A stretch of DNA of 64,000 nucleotides from Pseudopyrenochaeta lycopersici (lineage: Eukaryota; Ascomycota; Dothideomycetes; Pleosporales; Pseudopyrenochaetaceae), in NCBI GenBank assembly GCA_003313425.1, contig NHZP01000051.1, forward strand, positions 282,062-346,061, in the 5' to 3' direction. The notes beneath the pieces are model-generated. The model was not told the origin of the DNA and did no database searches. It saw only the letters and a program-made list of their open reading frames with translations. Position 1 is the first letter of the stretch. The number at the start of each line of letters is the position of its first letter. The translations under genes were made by a program, and so were the position numbers. Positions 20,810 through 32,605 of this stretch are shown here, in pieces.

Positions 20810-20863
20810 GATTGCGCAGATCTAACTGCAGACGTAGGCCAGCTAGTAACCCTCGCAGGGTGA

Positions 20864-21365
20864 GTATGGGTTAGCGGAACTGCTAAGAGTCGAGAAGTAT
20901 GGTGGCGGATTAGGTGTGGGACTGTATATGAGGTGGTTGCAGCGCTGGTGATGAATTTGCGGAATGCAGGCTGTCGCAGGGTAAGGTGCCGGGTGAATTG
21001 ATTGGTTGATTGATTGATTGATTGATTGATTGATTATTGATGATGATGAATTCGCGTTGGCTGTGAAGAGCCTTCGAATTGATTGATACTCGGTTTCAGC
21101 CGCGATTTCTCCGCAGTTATGCCCGGTGTGGCCAACGTGTCAGAAGCCGACGCCGACTCGGATACTTATTGTTCCGCTCCGCACCGTTCACCCTGCAAAT
21201 AAGGCCAGCCTTATCTCAAGTCTCAGAGCTAGTGCAGCCTAAGGGTGTCCTGTCGTCCGCCTAGGACGCGTCCACATTGGCTAGCCTAATGGAAACGTCG
21301 ATCATGGCAATGGGCGAGCGCAGGGCAACCAAAATGTCCCAGAAGCCGAATTGCCTTTATTAGAT
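20864..21365. other. No gene seen; TGAT microsatellite
   Basis: Contains about nine tandem TGAT units at 20998-21035, followed by imperfect GATGAT. The rest has no recognisable ORF on either strand. Confidence 0.6.
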
Positions 21366-21599
21366 TGAGTACTCAAATACGTGGCACATGTGATGCAATT
21401 CTCAATAGACTTAAAATTATCTCTATTTTGAGTTGTCTCCCCCTCTTCTACACAGCGCAACCTGCTCCTTTATATCTACGGCCTTAACTTCAGCTCTTCG
21501 GTCTGGCCGACGGTGAATCCGATATTCTCGGTCTCACCGAAAGTATGGAATTTCGGTCTCTCCGATCAGATATCACCGTACTTTCTAGACCTGTCAACA
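21366..21599 (-). repeat. Solo LTR of the Copia-2 family
   Basis: Reverse-strand LTR ending CTGTCAACA at 21599. Its outer end (TGAGTACTCAAATACG) differs from the standard TGTTGGTATGAGTACTC end in the same way as the copy at 38821, so both belong to one sub-variant. No 5-bp target duplication is visible. Confidence 0.85.
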
Positions 21600-21759
21600 G
21601 CCTTCAGTTTCCGTAAGCGAATTGCAGCTGAGACCACCAAGCGAAGCAATGCTTGCCATACTTGCACGGCTCAGTGATTATTCTGGAGAAGCTGGCAATG
21701 CTGCTGGGGCCGAGGGCAACACACCAAACAACCAACCGGACTCCACCTCCAGCACTTCC

Positions 21760-21971
21760 AATCAGATGGAATGCTGAAATGCGCTTAGCAGAAATTGATG
21801 ATTAAGATGATAGATAAGGTGTCGAAAAAATGATCATTCTCTTGTTCGTGTCCTGTCCAACGCTTTTTCCTATATCTCCTCTGCTTCCGGAGGTTCCGCA
21901 GATCGTAGTAGTCATCAGTCCTACTATTGATAGCTCGTTCCTATGCAGTACATCTAAGCTTCTCCTTGTAT
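21760..21971 (-). mobile_element. MITE-2 copy inside the acyltransferase gene
   Basis: About 212 bp with high identity to the complete 218-bp element at 49098-49315. One terminus is degraded (AATCAGAT instead of TGTCAGAT) and the other has lost its outer bases (GTCATACAAGG instead of GTCAGATACAAGG). It supplies the last 56 codons and the stop of the acyltransferase frame. Confidence 0.75.
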
Positions 21972-22680
21972 GACGGAGGAGGTCGTGGGTAGAGGCTGAG
22001 GAGAACTCTATTCGCTCCATTCGTACGGCATGAGCCGTGTTTGGGTTTTTGGCCTGGCGAAGACTCAAACCAGGGAGACTGCCTGCTAAGTCTTTGACCA
22101 TTCTTTGAGCTCTTTGAACATCCGCCTTGCTTGGGTTTCCCAGGTTGAGAGAATGGGCCAGGCTGCTTGACAGATTTCGATGCTCGTCCCCGAATTCGAC
22201 GTCCTTGGGATCCGCAAGAGCATCGATCAGATGGTTCAGAAACATCATCGCGCCCACGCCGTCGATGTGGTCGTGAGAGATTTGGAAAAAGAGTTCGCGA
22301 CGTTTTGGGATTAGCACAAGAACTCCCATCTTGGACGATTTTAGCGTACTGAGTATGTCGAGTCCAGAGGCTCCTGAACGGTCGATGATAAGGGATTTTG
22401 CAAGCCAGTCCTGCACTTCCCTCTCGCCCGGAACAGAGTAGTACAGGCTGCCGTTGGATATTGAACAGGCGATCCGTGGATGCGCATATCGCAGGCCTTT
22501 CCATGCTGTTCGGACGTTGTCCATGGAGTACGCTAGTGTCATGGGCAGCGTTGCTCCAACTGACACCATGCCGTGCACGATACCAGAAGGTGACGTCATG
22601 GAACACGCTGCGTGGAAGAAGCTTTCGATAGCATCTAGCCGTCGGGTCCAGTGTCTCGGAGCAATCTCGTACCATTCCAT
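21802..22680 (-). pseudogene. Acyltransferase (HxxxDG family) truncated by a MITE
   Basis: A 292-aa frame starting MEWYEIAPRHW. The first 236 residues look like the N-terminal lobe of a fungal acyltransferase of the chloramphenicol-acetyltransferase-like fold (trichothecene acetyltransferase/condensation type). The catalytic motif is H136-DHI-D140-G141 in QISHDHIDGVG. Family members are usually 450-500 aa with a second lobe and a DFGWG-type motif, which is missing. From residue 237 the sequence is that of MITE-2, which provides an artificial tail and stop. The product is probably inactive. A role in secondary metabolism is inferred from the family and from the P450 4 kb away. Confidence 0.7.
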
Positions 22681-23935
22681 TCTGAGCTCTTGCGTTGTCG
22701 GTGAGTGCTGCTGAAGAACCTCCCTTGCAGCGAAAGCCTGGTGATTCGGGCGGTGTAGAGACTAGAAGACTATTCTCTTGAGCTTTTACGAGTGAGGGTC
22801 GGTTTCGTTAATCAGAAATAGAGCACCAGGGGTTTAGGAATGCGGGAGTGGAGCACGGCTGGATCGGCTGGAACATCACGAAATACAGTACAGTAGTGCG
22901 TCATGATGAAACAAATAGATTCGGTTCCAATCGGCGTCAACAAGGTGCGAATACTGAGCGATACCTTCATTGGTGGGTCCAAAAAGCGCCTGGTCTCGAG
23001 AGCGTTGACACCACTCGGCATCACCACCCACCATCACTCGGCATCACCACCCACCATCACTCAGCATCGACGCGACTCAACATTTCATGCCAGCCGCCCT
23101 TTCAACACTACCAAAGTCGGGTTCCAATCCAAGGCAGCCGGTTCGCATGTACCTACTGCAACGTTGGCAATGCCAATATGTGTCTCCTCGATCTTTTTTG
23201 CATCCGATTCTTCTCGCGTCCATCTGGTGCCCATAAGGAAGGACATTATCGCCCAAATACAAGCCACAGGACGGATCATTCCCGTCAGTCGAAGCATAGG
23301 AGCCATAGGTCACACCGCAAAAGAGAACATGCTGGTCGAGTCGTCCTTATTATACACTACGATCATTGTTACAAATCGCCCTGCTTGTCCACGGCACAAC
23401 ATCTAACTCGAGACGACGTAATCACAAATATTCCCGAACTAGAGAGCGTTAAGCAAAGCGCAGCATTATACCACGCAGTAACATGCCCCAAAGACACCGC
23501 GATATAAACATCACTCGCATCCTCGACCGCCCCAGCCAAAACTGCGCTGCGCTGTAACTGAGAGAGATTCGGAGGTAGCACGGACACGTCCTGATTTATC
23601 AGACACCTCGAAATCTTCGCTCAAGGATGCCTGGGAATGCCTGGGACTTTCCAGAAACGAGGTATCAGTTTCCATGGACATGCAAGAACCTGGGTTGTGT
23701 CTAGACTCGAATTTGGCAGTTCTTACCATGGTACGTATGCTAGGTAGTATGGAAACAGTCAGGGTCATCGGTTGTTCTGATCAGTTGGGCGTTCATTATT
23801 TTAGAATGCATCCTTGCGTTTGCGTATTGTTCTGTTCTACATGATTGTCTTGCTCGTGAAGAATCCAGCAAATGAATACCATCCTACTTTGTCAGTGACG
23901 AGACGAGTCTGACACTTTCCCCACAGTCAGCTACT
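22681..23935. other. No firm gene; CACTCGGCATC-type repeats at 23006-23080
   Basis: Contains three imperfect copies of ACCACTCGGCATCACCACCC (a dispersed motif in this window). Several ORFs of 60-220 codons overlap in different frames (for example 22848-23507), but none has recognisable motifs or a convincing exon structure. I do not annotate a gene. Confidence 0.5.
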
Positions 23936-24638
23936 TCACACGGTAACACAAGTGGCAGCAAGTGGTCCTTGCATGAAAACAACCTTGGCAGAGTGATATC
24001 CGGCTCTTGATTCGCTGTCGTCTAGGGACTCAAAAGGGTGAGGGCACGAGAGATCCAGTTCCGACGATTCTACTCCATTGGCATCTGCTTCGAAGCCGAA
24101 TTTGTTACCGGTCTCTGAGCAACTGCGCTTCGTCCGCTCCACGGCCGCGTTGTTAACGTCGTCGAAGCTATTAGCTTCCACACAGCCTTCGAAGTCTCCT
24201 AAGTGATCAGTAGAGTTGGAGCACTCGGAATTGTCTGAGCATTCAGACTCTCCATCAATATCTGAGCATTCAGACTCTCCATCAATATCTGAGCATTCAG
24301 AATCTCCAGACTCTTCATTGTAGTCAGAGTAGTCTGAATCATCAGACTCGTCAGGCTCGTCCAAGTCGGGGTCGTCGGAATTGCCAGAGTGCTCGGCCAT
24401 CAAAGCGTCGTCAAAGTCGTCCGAAATCTCGGTATCGTAACTATCACTCTCCGACCCAATTCCTGACGACTCATACTCCGACCCAGAGCCGACATATGAC
24501 GTTTCCTGCACCTTGTTCTCTGGTCAGTAAGGCAACTGTGCGTCATTCTACATTACTTGCATGAATCAGATCGAGGTCCGAGATCTCGCTCTCCAAAGGA
24601 GACTCATCAATACGCTCCAGTTTTTGTTTGGTTGCCAT
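23936..24638 (-). CDS. Acidic Ser/Asp/Glu-rich repeat protein, unknown function
   Basis: Exon 2 (about 24511-23936) encodes a strongly acidic low-complexity protein with tandem ESECSDIDG units (24234-24310). An upstream exon starting at ATG 24638 (MATKQKLERIDESPLE) has the same acidic character. It can be joined by a GC-AG intron (donor GCAAGT, acceptor AACAAG or GTGCAG), which keeps the frame; total about 217 aa. No domain is recognised. Such proteins are often nuclear or intrinsically disordered, but nothing here proves it. The C-terminal 60 residues are less acidic. The exon join is a prediction. Confidence 0.5.
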
Positions 24639-25700
24639 GTCTTGAGTTTGGGGCGTAGCCTTAGACTTGTGTTGGCTGGGCGATGGAGTGGTCTTTGGTG
24701 AGACGTGAACCTTTATTTCTTTAAGTTATAGTATTGTCTGCTTTCAGATGATCTCACCTAGCCTTGCGCAGCCCGTTCCAGAAAGGCTGAATCAAGCATG
24801 GCTGATCTCATACCATTTGCACGCTGCTAAATATAGAGTCTGCAAGATGTCCGCAACAGGCGTTCAAGGTGACCATCCAACACCACTTGCATTGGAGTCT
24901 ACTGTCACTGATTGGCCGCCACTTCTGGCTGCCTATATATACTTACTTGCACAGATGAGCCGCTTAAGGATTTTGGATTCCGTTTTGGGCAGGATATAGA
25001 GCTTTCACATGGAGGAGATCAGCTCTAGAATATCCTGGACATGGGTGCAATGCACGGTTGGAATGCGCGTCATAGCGGACGCCTTACGTTCGACCGCTTG
25101 ACAAGGCGGTTGTTGTCGTGGACATGGCACCATAAATGTTCGATGGTGGGGCACGACCGCAGCACCAGCCGCCAGAGAGTCTTTCATATGATTTTATCGT
25201 CGCATAATGGCACCAAGTGGGATGAGGACTGCAAGAACTCCCCTAGGGTTTTAGACGTAGGGTTCTTCTTGTACCACTGAGCTGATGTGTCTACTTCAGC
25301 AAACAACGCTCCGCAACGACACTAGACAAATACACAGTTCGCGCTTGGTGCCACAGCTTCCTCCCAGCTGCCGCGATGTCTAGCTACAGGCTGTATCAAC
25401 CAGAGCGCAGTCCCGTATCTTATCCATGTAGCAGTAGCTTTAGACGGGGCATAGTTTCGACCCGCAGTATAGCCCTCTGAGTGGCAAAGACTCATTGGCC
25501 GTTCTATGTGCTCTCGGCCATGCTTACCGGTCTCCAGTAACTCCACTAGGTAGAGGAACCCCGTCCGGGAATTAAACCGACGTCACATCGTACGGAGTGT
25601 GTGGTCAATGACGTCCACAGTCATGACTGCTCAATAAGACGCGACTCACTTTTGGGCGTCAGAGATTGTCCCAGCAAATCTCCGTCGGTTGAATGCCATA
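24639..25700. other. No gene recognised between the acidic protein and the P450
   Basis: Short ORFs of 60-83 codons occur on both strands (for example 24748-24999 and 25041-25280) but show no motif or codon pattern that I can support. The right end is the promoter of the P450 gene. Confidence 0.45.
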
Positions 25701-27499
25701 ATGCTAACATCTACTCCATTCTTACTCCTGATCTTACTTTTTGGCTACCTAGGCGGATTGTACCTTTGTCGAAAGCGCACAGTGAGTACATATGCAAAGG
25801 CTTGCAAAGAAGAGTATTGAAAGAAGAGTTGCCAGGCAAACAAAGCTTTCGCCGCCTGCTATGGCTGTCTTCCCGCACCAAGGCTGCGTAATCATAGACC
25901 TGTTGGCGTAGATCGGCTCCAGCAGATCTTTCGAGCAGATGCTGAGCATCGTTTGATGGAACTTTTTTCATTTCACTTTCAAGAGACAGGGAACACGCTC
26001 GAGCACAAATTTCTCGGAACACTCGCGTATGGTACAATAGACCCAGCCAACCTTGAAGCTATTCTCTCTACCAAGTACAAAGGTGCAACGAGCGTCTCTG
26101 TTCACTCCAGCTACTCTCAAAAGCTGATCTCTTACTAGATTTCGACATGGGCCACCGACGGTCCATTCTCCTGCCAATACTTGGGGAGGGCATCTTCACG
26201 CAGGAAAGAATGGCGGCGGAGCACTCTAGGGCCGTGCTTCGACCGTTGCTGCAACCAAAGCAACATGAATGGCTTGAAGTATTCCAACCCGCTGTTAACG
26301 ATCTGATCAACATCGTCGAGCACAGCAGCGGCCTGGTCGACCTTCAACCGCTCTTCTTCCGCTTGACTCTCGATACAACCACGGCTTTTCTTTTCGGCGA
26401 GTCAGTACGTAGCTTGAGTACCCCAGAAGTCTTCGGTGAACAGAGCTTTGCGGACGCCTTCAACAACGTCCAAAAGTGGGCGATCAGACGACTTCGACTT
26501 CCCAACCTTTACTGGCTTGTGAATGGCAGGCGATATCAGCAAGCTTGCAGAGATGTACACAGATTTGCAGATCAGATCCTTGACAGAAGCCTTATGGACA
26601 GTCTTGATGGATGTGACCGATTGAAAGGACCTACTTTGCTACATAGTGTAGCCCAGCAAACCTCCAGCCGGACTGCCCTAAGGGGCCAGGTCATCAACAT
26701 GCTGGCTGCTGGGAGGGGTACAACAGCATGTCTTCTCTCTTGGACTATGTGAGCTTCGTACCGCGTACACATCTCTTTCGCTCAATAAAGGTATTTGCTT
26801 GTCCGTCATCCAGCGGTTATGGGTAAGCTGCGTGCTGAAATCGCTTCCCAACACACAACCCATCCCAACTTTAGCCGTGAGTCTCTGAGGAAGATGGGCT
26901 ATTTGCAGAATGTTCTCAAGGAGAGTCCGTATTGACGGCTCCATCCATTTTTATTTGTTTCTGCTTATCGACGCATGGCAGCTCTCAGACTTTATCCCCC
27001 TGTGCCCATCAATGTTCGCACAGCCGTGAACAACACCGTCCTTCCTACAGGCGGAGGACGATATCGAACAGCTCCTGTCTTCGTCCCTGCAGGAAGCGCC
27101 GTGTCTTTCAGTATATACTCGATGCACAGACGAGCGGATCTTTATGGGAAGGATGCGAAGCTGTTCCGTCCAGAGAGATGGTATGAAGACATACCTATGA
27201 GGCACAATTCGACAACGTCTAAATGGGGTTTCCTTCCCTTCCATGGAGGGCCGCGAGCCTGTCTCGGAAGTGAGTACTCGAGCCCTGCCTTGGACGAACC
27301 CAAAAACGCTAATCTGACGCGCCTGGTTCTAGTGGATTTCGCACTCACAGAAGCTGGGTATACAGTTGTGCGACTTCTTCAAAGGTTCCCAAATATTAGG
27401 CTTCCTGAAGATGAAGCTGTAGAGTCGGTCGGGACTGAAAAACAGGTGATGACACTGGTGATTTCGATTAAGAACGGTTGCATGGTGGAGATGTGTTAA
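25701..27499 (+). CDS. Cytochrome P450, CYP52-like (alkane/fatty-acid hydroxylase type)
   Basis: Six exons (25701-25781, 25824-26082, 26139-26748, 26791-26924, 26982-27269, 27333-27499), all with GT-AG introns of 42-63 bp, join in frame to 512 aa. Residues 1-27 form an N-terminal membrane anchor ([17 protein letters not shown]), so the enzyme should sit in the ER. The early region has the CYP52-type pattern [16 protein letters not shown] and GEGIFTQE. The I-helix region is [13 protein letters not shown], the K-helix ExxR is ETLRLYPP (about 361-364), the PERF-like motif is FRPERW, and the heme loop is [13 protein letters not shown] with the ligand Cys near 455. All essential motifs are present and no lesion is seen. 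Known relatives hydroxylate alkanes, fatty acids or polyketide chains with NADPH-P450 reductase. The substrate here is unknown. Confidence 0.92.
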
Positions 27500-28194
27500 G
27501 CAGGAAGTAGAGCCCTGGTCAACGCGCGGTTTTGCAATGTGAGATTCTTGTCGAATCAGGCACTACGTCGCTCGCTACTGGTCATAGATCTGTGCAGGTC
27601 CTCACCAGATTAATCATATGCTTGAGTATAAGAAATTGATGAGAGAAAATGATAAAATATTGTAAGTATTGAGACTCACTCGCGAGAAATCATGAAAACT
27701 ACAATGCGTTGGGAGGGTCTATGCGAAGCAGCTGTATCTTTGCTGTGTGAAAAGCATCAACGATCGCATCCTGACCAAAGCGCTAGCGACAGCCATAACC
27801 CTTTCCTACCCTGGTCCGCTAGGCCAATAATTCAGCCAAGGCCGAGTCGCTCATCTGCCGACAGGGGCTCGAGCGGCGTGGTTCTATCCGCCAAGACCCA
27901 CCACTGGGCGTCAGCCTCGAAGTAACGATGTTCCGCATGCAAACACTAATCTTATTGGAGGTCCTTGCTGTCCTCGATTGGACGCACATGCCCAGGAGCT
28001 AGTGTGAGCCCATATAGCAATATGTCAAACCAGCCGATCCTCTTTGATAGCGGTTCTTTCGATCACATGCTGGCACGGCTGCGGCGATCACGATATTGCC
28101 CCTACTGTCAGAGAAACCTTAGGAGGGTCTCGTCGCGCATCCTTTGGCAGCTTATACTCAGCGGCACACCGCTGACTGATGGGTCTCAGCATCA
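27500..28194. other. No gene seen between the P450 and the mannosyltransferase
   Basis: Two overlapping ORFs (27692-27925 and 27965-28408) lack recognisable features. The stretch likely holds the P450 terminator and the mannosyltransferase promoter. Confidence 0.45.
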
Positions 28195-29543
28195 ATGGGT
28201 CCCCAACAAATCCTACGCCGCCGTTCGACCAGGCGGGTGCTCATCCTTGCTTTCGCGCTGTTTAGTATCTTCGAGGCTACTGAAGTATTGCGCTGCACCG
28301 CTGACCTTCAAGCTACACCCGTTGTCCAGCGACCTGAACGGATTTACATTGCCGGCCTACACTGGAATAACGAACAGATTTTACGAAGTCACTGGAATGA
28401 TGCTATAGTAGCTCTGGCTAAAGCACTCGGTCGAGACAATGTTTTCGTCACCGTGTATGAGAGTGGGAGTTGGGACGATAGTAAAGGTGCTTTGATGGAG
28501 CTCGACATGGCGTTGGAGGCGCACAACATCCGACGGAACATAACGCTATCAGAAACCACTCACTTCGATGAGATGTCTGTGGTTGATAGAGGCTCTGGCT
28601 GGATCGACACGCCTAAACGGGTGAGGGCGCCCAGGCGGATACCATATCTTGCTCGACTCCGCAATTGGACTTTAGAGCCTCTGCAAGAGCTGGCTCGGCA
28701 AGGGGAGAGATTCGATAAAATTCTTTTCCTAAACGACGTCGTGTTCACTGTACGCCCGTTGAGCCAGTTCTCCGACCGGAATGATTGCAGTAGCTGACAA
28801 TATTGCAGACGGATGATGTCTTCAGACTGCTTAGCACAAATGACGGAGACTTTGCTGCCGCTTGTGCACTCGACTTCAGTCGGCCCCCCCAGGTCTATGA
28901 TACATTTGCACTCAGGGATGCGGAGGGTCACGCGGTGCTCATGCAGACCTGGCCTTATTTTCGCGCCAGGGAATCTCGCCGGGCGATACTAGCGAACAGC
29001 CCAATTCCAGTGACTAGCTGTTGGAATGGTATGGGTAAGTGTCGAAAACTGTCGGCAAGTTTTATGATTTGTACTTTCTCTTCTCATATGCCGTGCTAAA
29101 ATGGCTAACTCGACGTGTACTATTGTGTAGTGGCGATGCCTTCTGAGCCATTCGTTTCGACTCCTCCGCTACGCTTTCGGGGCATACCAGATTCTCTTGC
29201 GACTTCGCATCTCGAAGGATCCGAATGTTGCCTCATACACATAGACAATCCTCTCGGCACCAAGAAGCGAACATATATCAATCCGCAGGTGCGTGTAGGC
29301 TACAGCAGCGAGGCATACGATGCTACAAATCCACAAGAATCATTGCTTTCGTGTTGTCGGATAACTAAAAGTGTGTGGGAAAATCGCATTCGCCGATGGG
29401 TCACATCACCTTGGCTCAAGGAGTGGAGGATTCACAGGAGCGTTGGAGAGTGGAGAAGATCAAGCAAACAAGAGGAATCTGGAGAGATTTGTCTTGTCGA
29501 TGAGATGCAAGTACTTGTTGAGAACGGTTGGGCACATGTTTAG
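28195..29543 (+). CDS. CAP59/CMT1-type alpha-1,3-mannosyltransferase
   Basis: Three exons (28195-28749, 28809-29034, 29131-29543; introns 59 and 96 bp) give about 397 aa. An N-terminal basic stretch followed by a hydrophobic segment (RRVLILAFALFSIFEA) suggests a type II Golgi membrane anchor. The family pattern of cryptococcal mannosyltransferase 1 / CAP59 runs through the protein: RIYIAGLHWNNEQILRSHW, NVFVTVYESGSWDDSK, RRIPYLARLRN, DKILFLNDVVFT, STNDGDFAAACALDFS, DTFALRD and HLEGSECCLIHIDNP. The first splice joins NDVVFT to TDDVF exactly as the family requires. It probably transfers mannose to a cell-wall or secreted glycan. It appears intact and is transcribed in the same direction as the P450. 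Confidence 0.9.
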
Positions 29544-29831
29544 GAGGCCGGTGCGCCGCACAAACCAGGGAATGTCAGAGTGAACGCTGAATACGACTAT
29601 GTGCCATGGACAGCCACAAGTCAACCGTGTCTAACCAGCTAGGATCTAAGCCGGCCCAGGAGCGCAAGACAACGGGGTGCTTAACGAGGAATAATTGATG
29701 GACTACGATCAATCGCAATATAACTGTCGCAGGCCAGGCATGGCCTTCGAATCCAAACAAAGATGAACTGCATTAGTAATCTTGTCGTGGGGTTCCTGTA
29801 GATAAGCTAGGCTAGAGTGCTCGACACATTA

Positions 29832-30024
29832 CAGTCATTAGCGATTGCGGCTTCACCCCTGCAGGGAGCATTCCAGAAACCAGTCATCATTAGATCAACG
29901 ATTGACCAATCACATCGACTGTTTTGCGGCAGACATAAAGCGCTAAGCCATATACGGAAGGTGGGGCTGTTCAAAACCGTTGCGCAGCAGCGTGCAGGGG
30001 TGAAGCCGCAATCGCTAACGACTG
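29832..30024 (+). mobile_element. MITE-1 copy 1 (TA target, Tc1/mariner type)
   Basis: 193 bp flanked by TA at 29830-29831 and 30025-30026. Terminal inverted repeats of over 30 bp begin CAGTCATTAGCGATTGCGG and CAGTCGTTAGCGATTGCGG. There is no coding capacity. The same family occurs at 44832, 45890, 62871 and 63880. Confidence 0.9.
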
Positions 30025-31518
30025 TACACAGAACCCTGCATTTTATCATTCCACTCGAACGTATATTCCCCGCACACAAAAGGGTGACAATAATTTGTAA
30101 AAAGCAGCCATCTGCACATCGATCTGTACACAATCTTAGTCACATGATGTGCCGAATCATGCAGGCGAGGCTCAGCCTTTTTAACCCCTCACCCCGGGCT
30201 TGGACGGCCTCTCCATACCCTGGTCGCTCGTCGCATAGCCCCACCTGCGCATGTACCCCGCAGCACGGTCTGCCGAAGGAGTCAAAACCCTGTCGAGCTG
30301 TGATTCCAACGATGTTCTGCCCTTCTGTGCATGCAGCGGCCAGCCCACAACACGCCCAGTAGACACTCAAGACCCTCTGTACGTTGTTGTTGCATAAAAA
30401 TATAAACCGTACGTGTGCTACTATGCAGACTTTGGCTGTATACGTAGTGGGCAAGTTCAAGCGGAAAAAATCGTCTAAGTTGTAGTGCCTGACTGCTTCC
30501 AGTGAAACCATTCTGGTTTAGACGCTTAGAGCCCATTTCGGCCCCTGTGAGGTTTCTTTTTCTGTCAGGCTGGAGTGGTGTGCTGAGTGGTCTAGTGTGC
30601 TGAGTGGTCTAGTGTGCTGAGTGGTCAGTGGTGCATAGCACAGTGGTCAATTTAAGGTTATTGGGGTAAGCGAATCAGCCGGGAGTCTTCCCCACCATAG
30701 TGACCCACAGCGACAGGAACATTTTCGCCGCTCGAGCTGGATTGTTCCTTGCAGTCTTCTGACTTGTCTTCTAGGTCGCTTGCGATACCGCCTTCACCTT
30801 TTTGCGCACGCAAAGGTTCTTGGCCCCCACCGCACTAGGACACCCATGTTGTTGTGTGGCCAATCATCTGCCTTCAGTGTTGACAGCGGAACCCGCTCGA
30901 ACTCCGCAGAATCGTCTTACAGAAACATGATTGGCTAAAAAACAGCAAGGACATCCTGGCGCCGCTCGCAAGCGACTGTATGTAGTGTGCCAACGGAACG
31001 CGGTTCCTGCATTGCGACTTCCCTGCAGATAAGCCGGGAAGACAACGGGCGCCGGCCGGATCCCATCCACAGCCACCCGATCCAACGGCCCAGGTCATCA
31101 CGAGTGGTGTTACACGTCATTATTACAAGTGGTTCGTGAGTTGATCACATATGGCTTGCCGCTATCATGATTGGCTCCTAGGGTGAAGCTTAACGTCCAC
31201 TGGGGGAACAAGCCGTAAGATAGACAGCCCAGGCCGACGGTCACCTTCCTGTGTGCACGTTATTACAGTGGAAGGAAGTGCCCGTTGCTCAAATTGTTAC
31301 TTAATCTATCTTATATTCTATCACTCTAACAATATCCTTTTCGCCCCTCTATTCAGCAGGCCTTAACCAGCATGACTTCCAAAATCCTCCCTCGAAGGGA
31401 CTGCACAGAGGTAAGGTTGATCACGACGAGCTTTAGCACCCAGGCTGACCCCCCTGTGAATAGAGCATAATAGATCAGTTCCGTTTGATCGACGCACACT
31501 TGACCAACATCATCTTCA
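30025..31518. other. No gene recognised; 18-bp minisatellite at 30578-30634
   Basis: Contains three tandem units of TGTGCTGAGTGGTCTAG, a reverse-strand form of the dispersed CACTCAGCA motif. Other ORFs here (for example 30140-30511 and 30864-31085) are short, overlap each other and have no recognised features. Confidence 0.5.
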
Positions 31519-31911
31519 CTATAAATGCCGTGCGAAACCGCTTGGTTCTGGTCGAAGGCGGATGGGAACCGCTCGGGAAGCGACAGAGTGCTGCGGAGCA
31601 CGAACGCCTAGTAGATACTCACCCAGGATCCAGAGGCTCGGCCCATACTTTGCCGCTGTCAAACCTTGAATTGTCCCGGCGCCAGGGTGATAATCAAGCG
31701 TACACTCAAGCCTCCTCATCGTAGCTGCGAACTGGGGGAGGTGCTGAGGAATTGGAGAGGCATGAGTGAAAGACGAGTGGAGGACGAGTGGAATAGAATT
31801 ATTTATTAGTTGAACAGCGCTCTCGATGACTGGAGTTGCTTGATCTAGTAAATTTAGAAGAGATGCGACAGTTGATGGCGGCACAGAGTGCTCAGACTGT
31901 GCAACAGTCAA
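31519..31911 (-). CDS. Hypothetical 130-aa ORF
   Basis: The frame encodes a protein with a helical, Leu/Ser-rich N-terminus and no motif I recognise. There is no supporting intron pattern or homologous copy in the window. It may be a chance ORF. Confidence 0.2.
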   Translation of the reverse strand: MTVAQSEHSVPPSTVASLLNLLDQATPVIESAVQLINNSIPLVLHSSFTHASPIPQHLPQFAATMRRLECTLDYHPGAGTIQGLTAAKYGPSLWILGEYLLGVRAPQHSVASRAVPIRLRPEPSGFARHL

Positions 31912-32084
31912 AGCGTGACTCGCTCGTTCCTCAGTAAAATTGCCTATTGCGGTAGTTACCAGCTATGCCAGTGAATAGGCCAGCAGGCCTTAGTTAGTGG
32001 GATATTCCCTTGGCGTGTTAGTTAGCGAAACAGCACGTGAGAAGTATATGTAAGGTGTTGTTTAAGGTGTTTAAGGTGTTGCTG

Positions 32085-32605
32085 TTTAACCAGCTTAACC
32101 TGCTTAAGCTGTTTAAACTGTTACTGTTTAAGCTGTCGCTGTTCAAGCCGTTAGTGTTCAAGCTGTTGCTGTTCAAGCAGTCACTGTTCAAGCTGTTGCT
32201 GTTCAAGATGTTACTGTTCAAGCTGTTGCTGTTCAAGCTGTCGCTGTTCAAGCTGTCGCTGTTCAAGCTGTTGCTGTTCAAGCCGTTACTGTTCAAGTTG
32301 TCGCTGTTCAAGCAGTTACTCTTCAAGCTGTCGCTGTTCAAGCTGTCGCTGTTCAAGCAGTTACTGTTCAAGGTGTCGCTGTTCAAGCAGTTACTGTTCA
32401 AGCAGTTGCTGTTCAAGCTGTTGCTGTTCAAGCTGTTGCTGTTCAAGCTGTTGCTGTTTAAGCAGTCGCTGTTCAAGCTGTTACTGTTCAAGCCGATACT
32501 GTTTAAGCTGTCACTGTTCAAGCTGTTGCTGTTCAAGCAGTCACTGTTTAAGCTGTTACTGTTCAAGCTGTTACTGTTCAAGCTGTTACTGTTCAAGCTG
32601 TTACT
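32085..32605 (+). repeat. 15-bp minisatellite, about 34 units
   Basis: Tandem CTGTTCAAGCTGTTG units with substitutions at a few positions (CTG/CAG/CCG, TTG/TCG/TTA/TCA). Because the unit is a multiple of three and lacks stops, long ORFs appear on both strands (LNSNS-type repeats on the minus strand, FKLLL-type on the plus strand). Neither ORF has support beyond that. Confidence 0.95.

Noticed and set aside
22848..23507. 219-aa ORF in the 23-kb region
   Set aside because: It overlaps other ORFs in different frames, includes the CACTCGGCATC repeats and shows no recognisable motif.
25701..27499. P450 as a pseudogene broken by stops
   Set aside because: All apparent stops and frame changes fall in short GT-AG introns; removing them gives one complete frame with every P450 motif.
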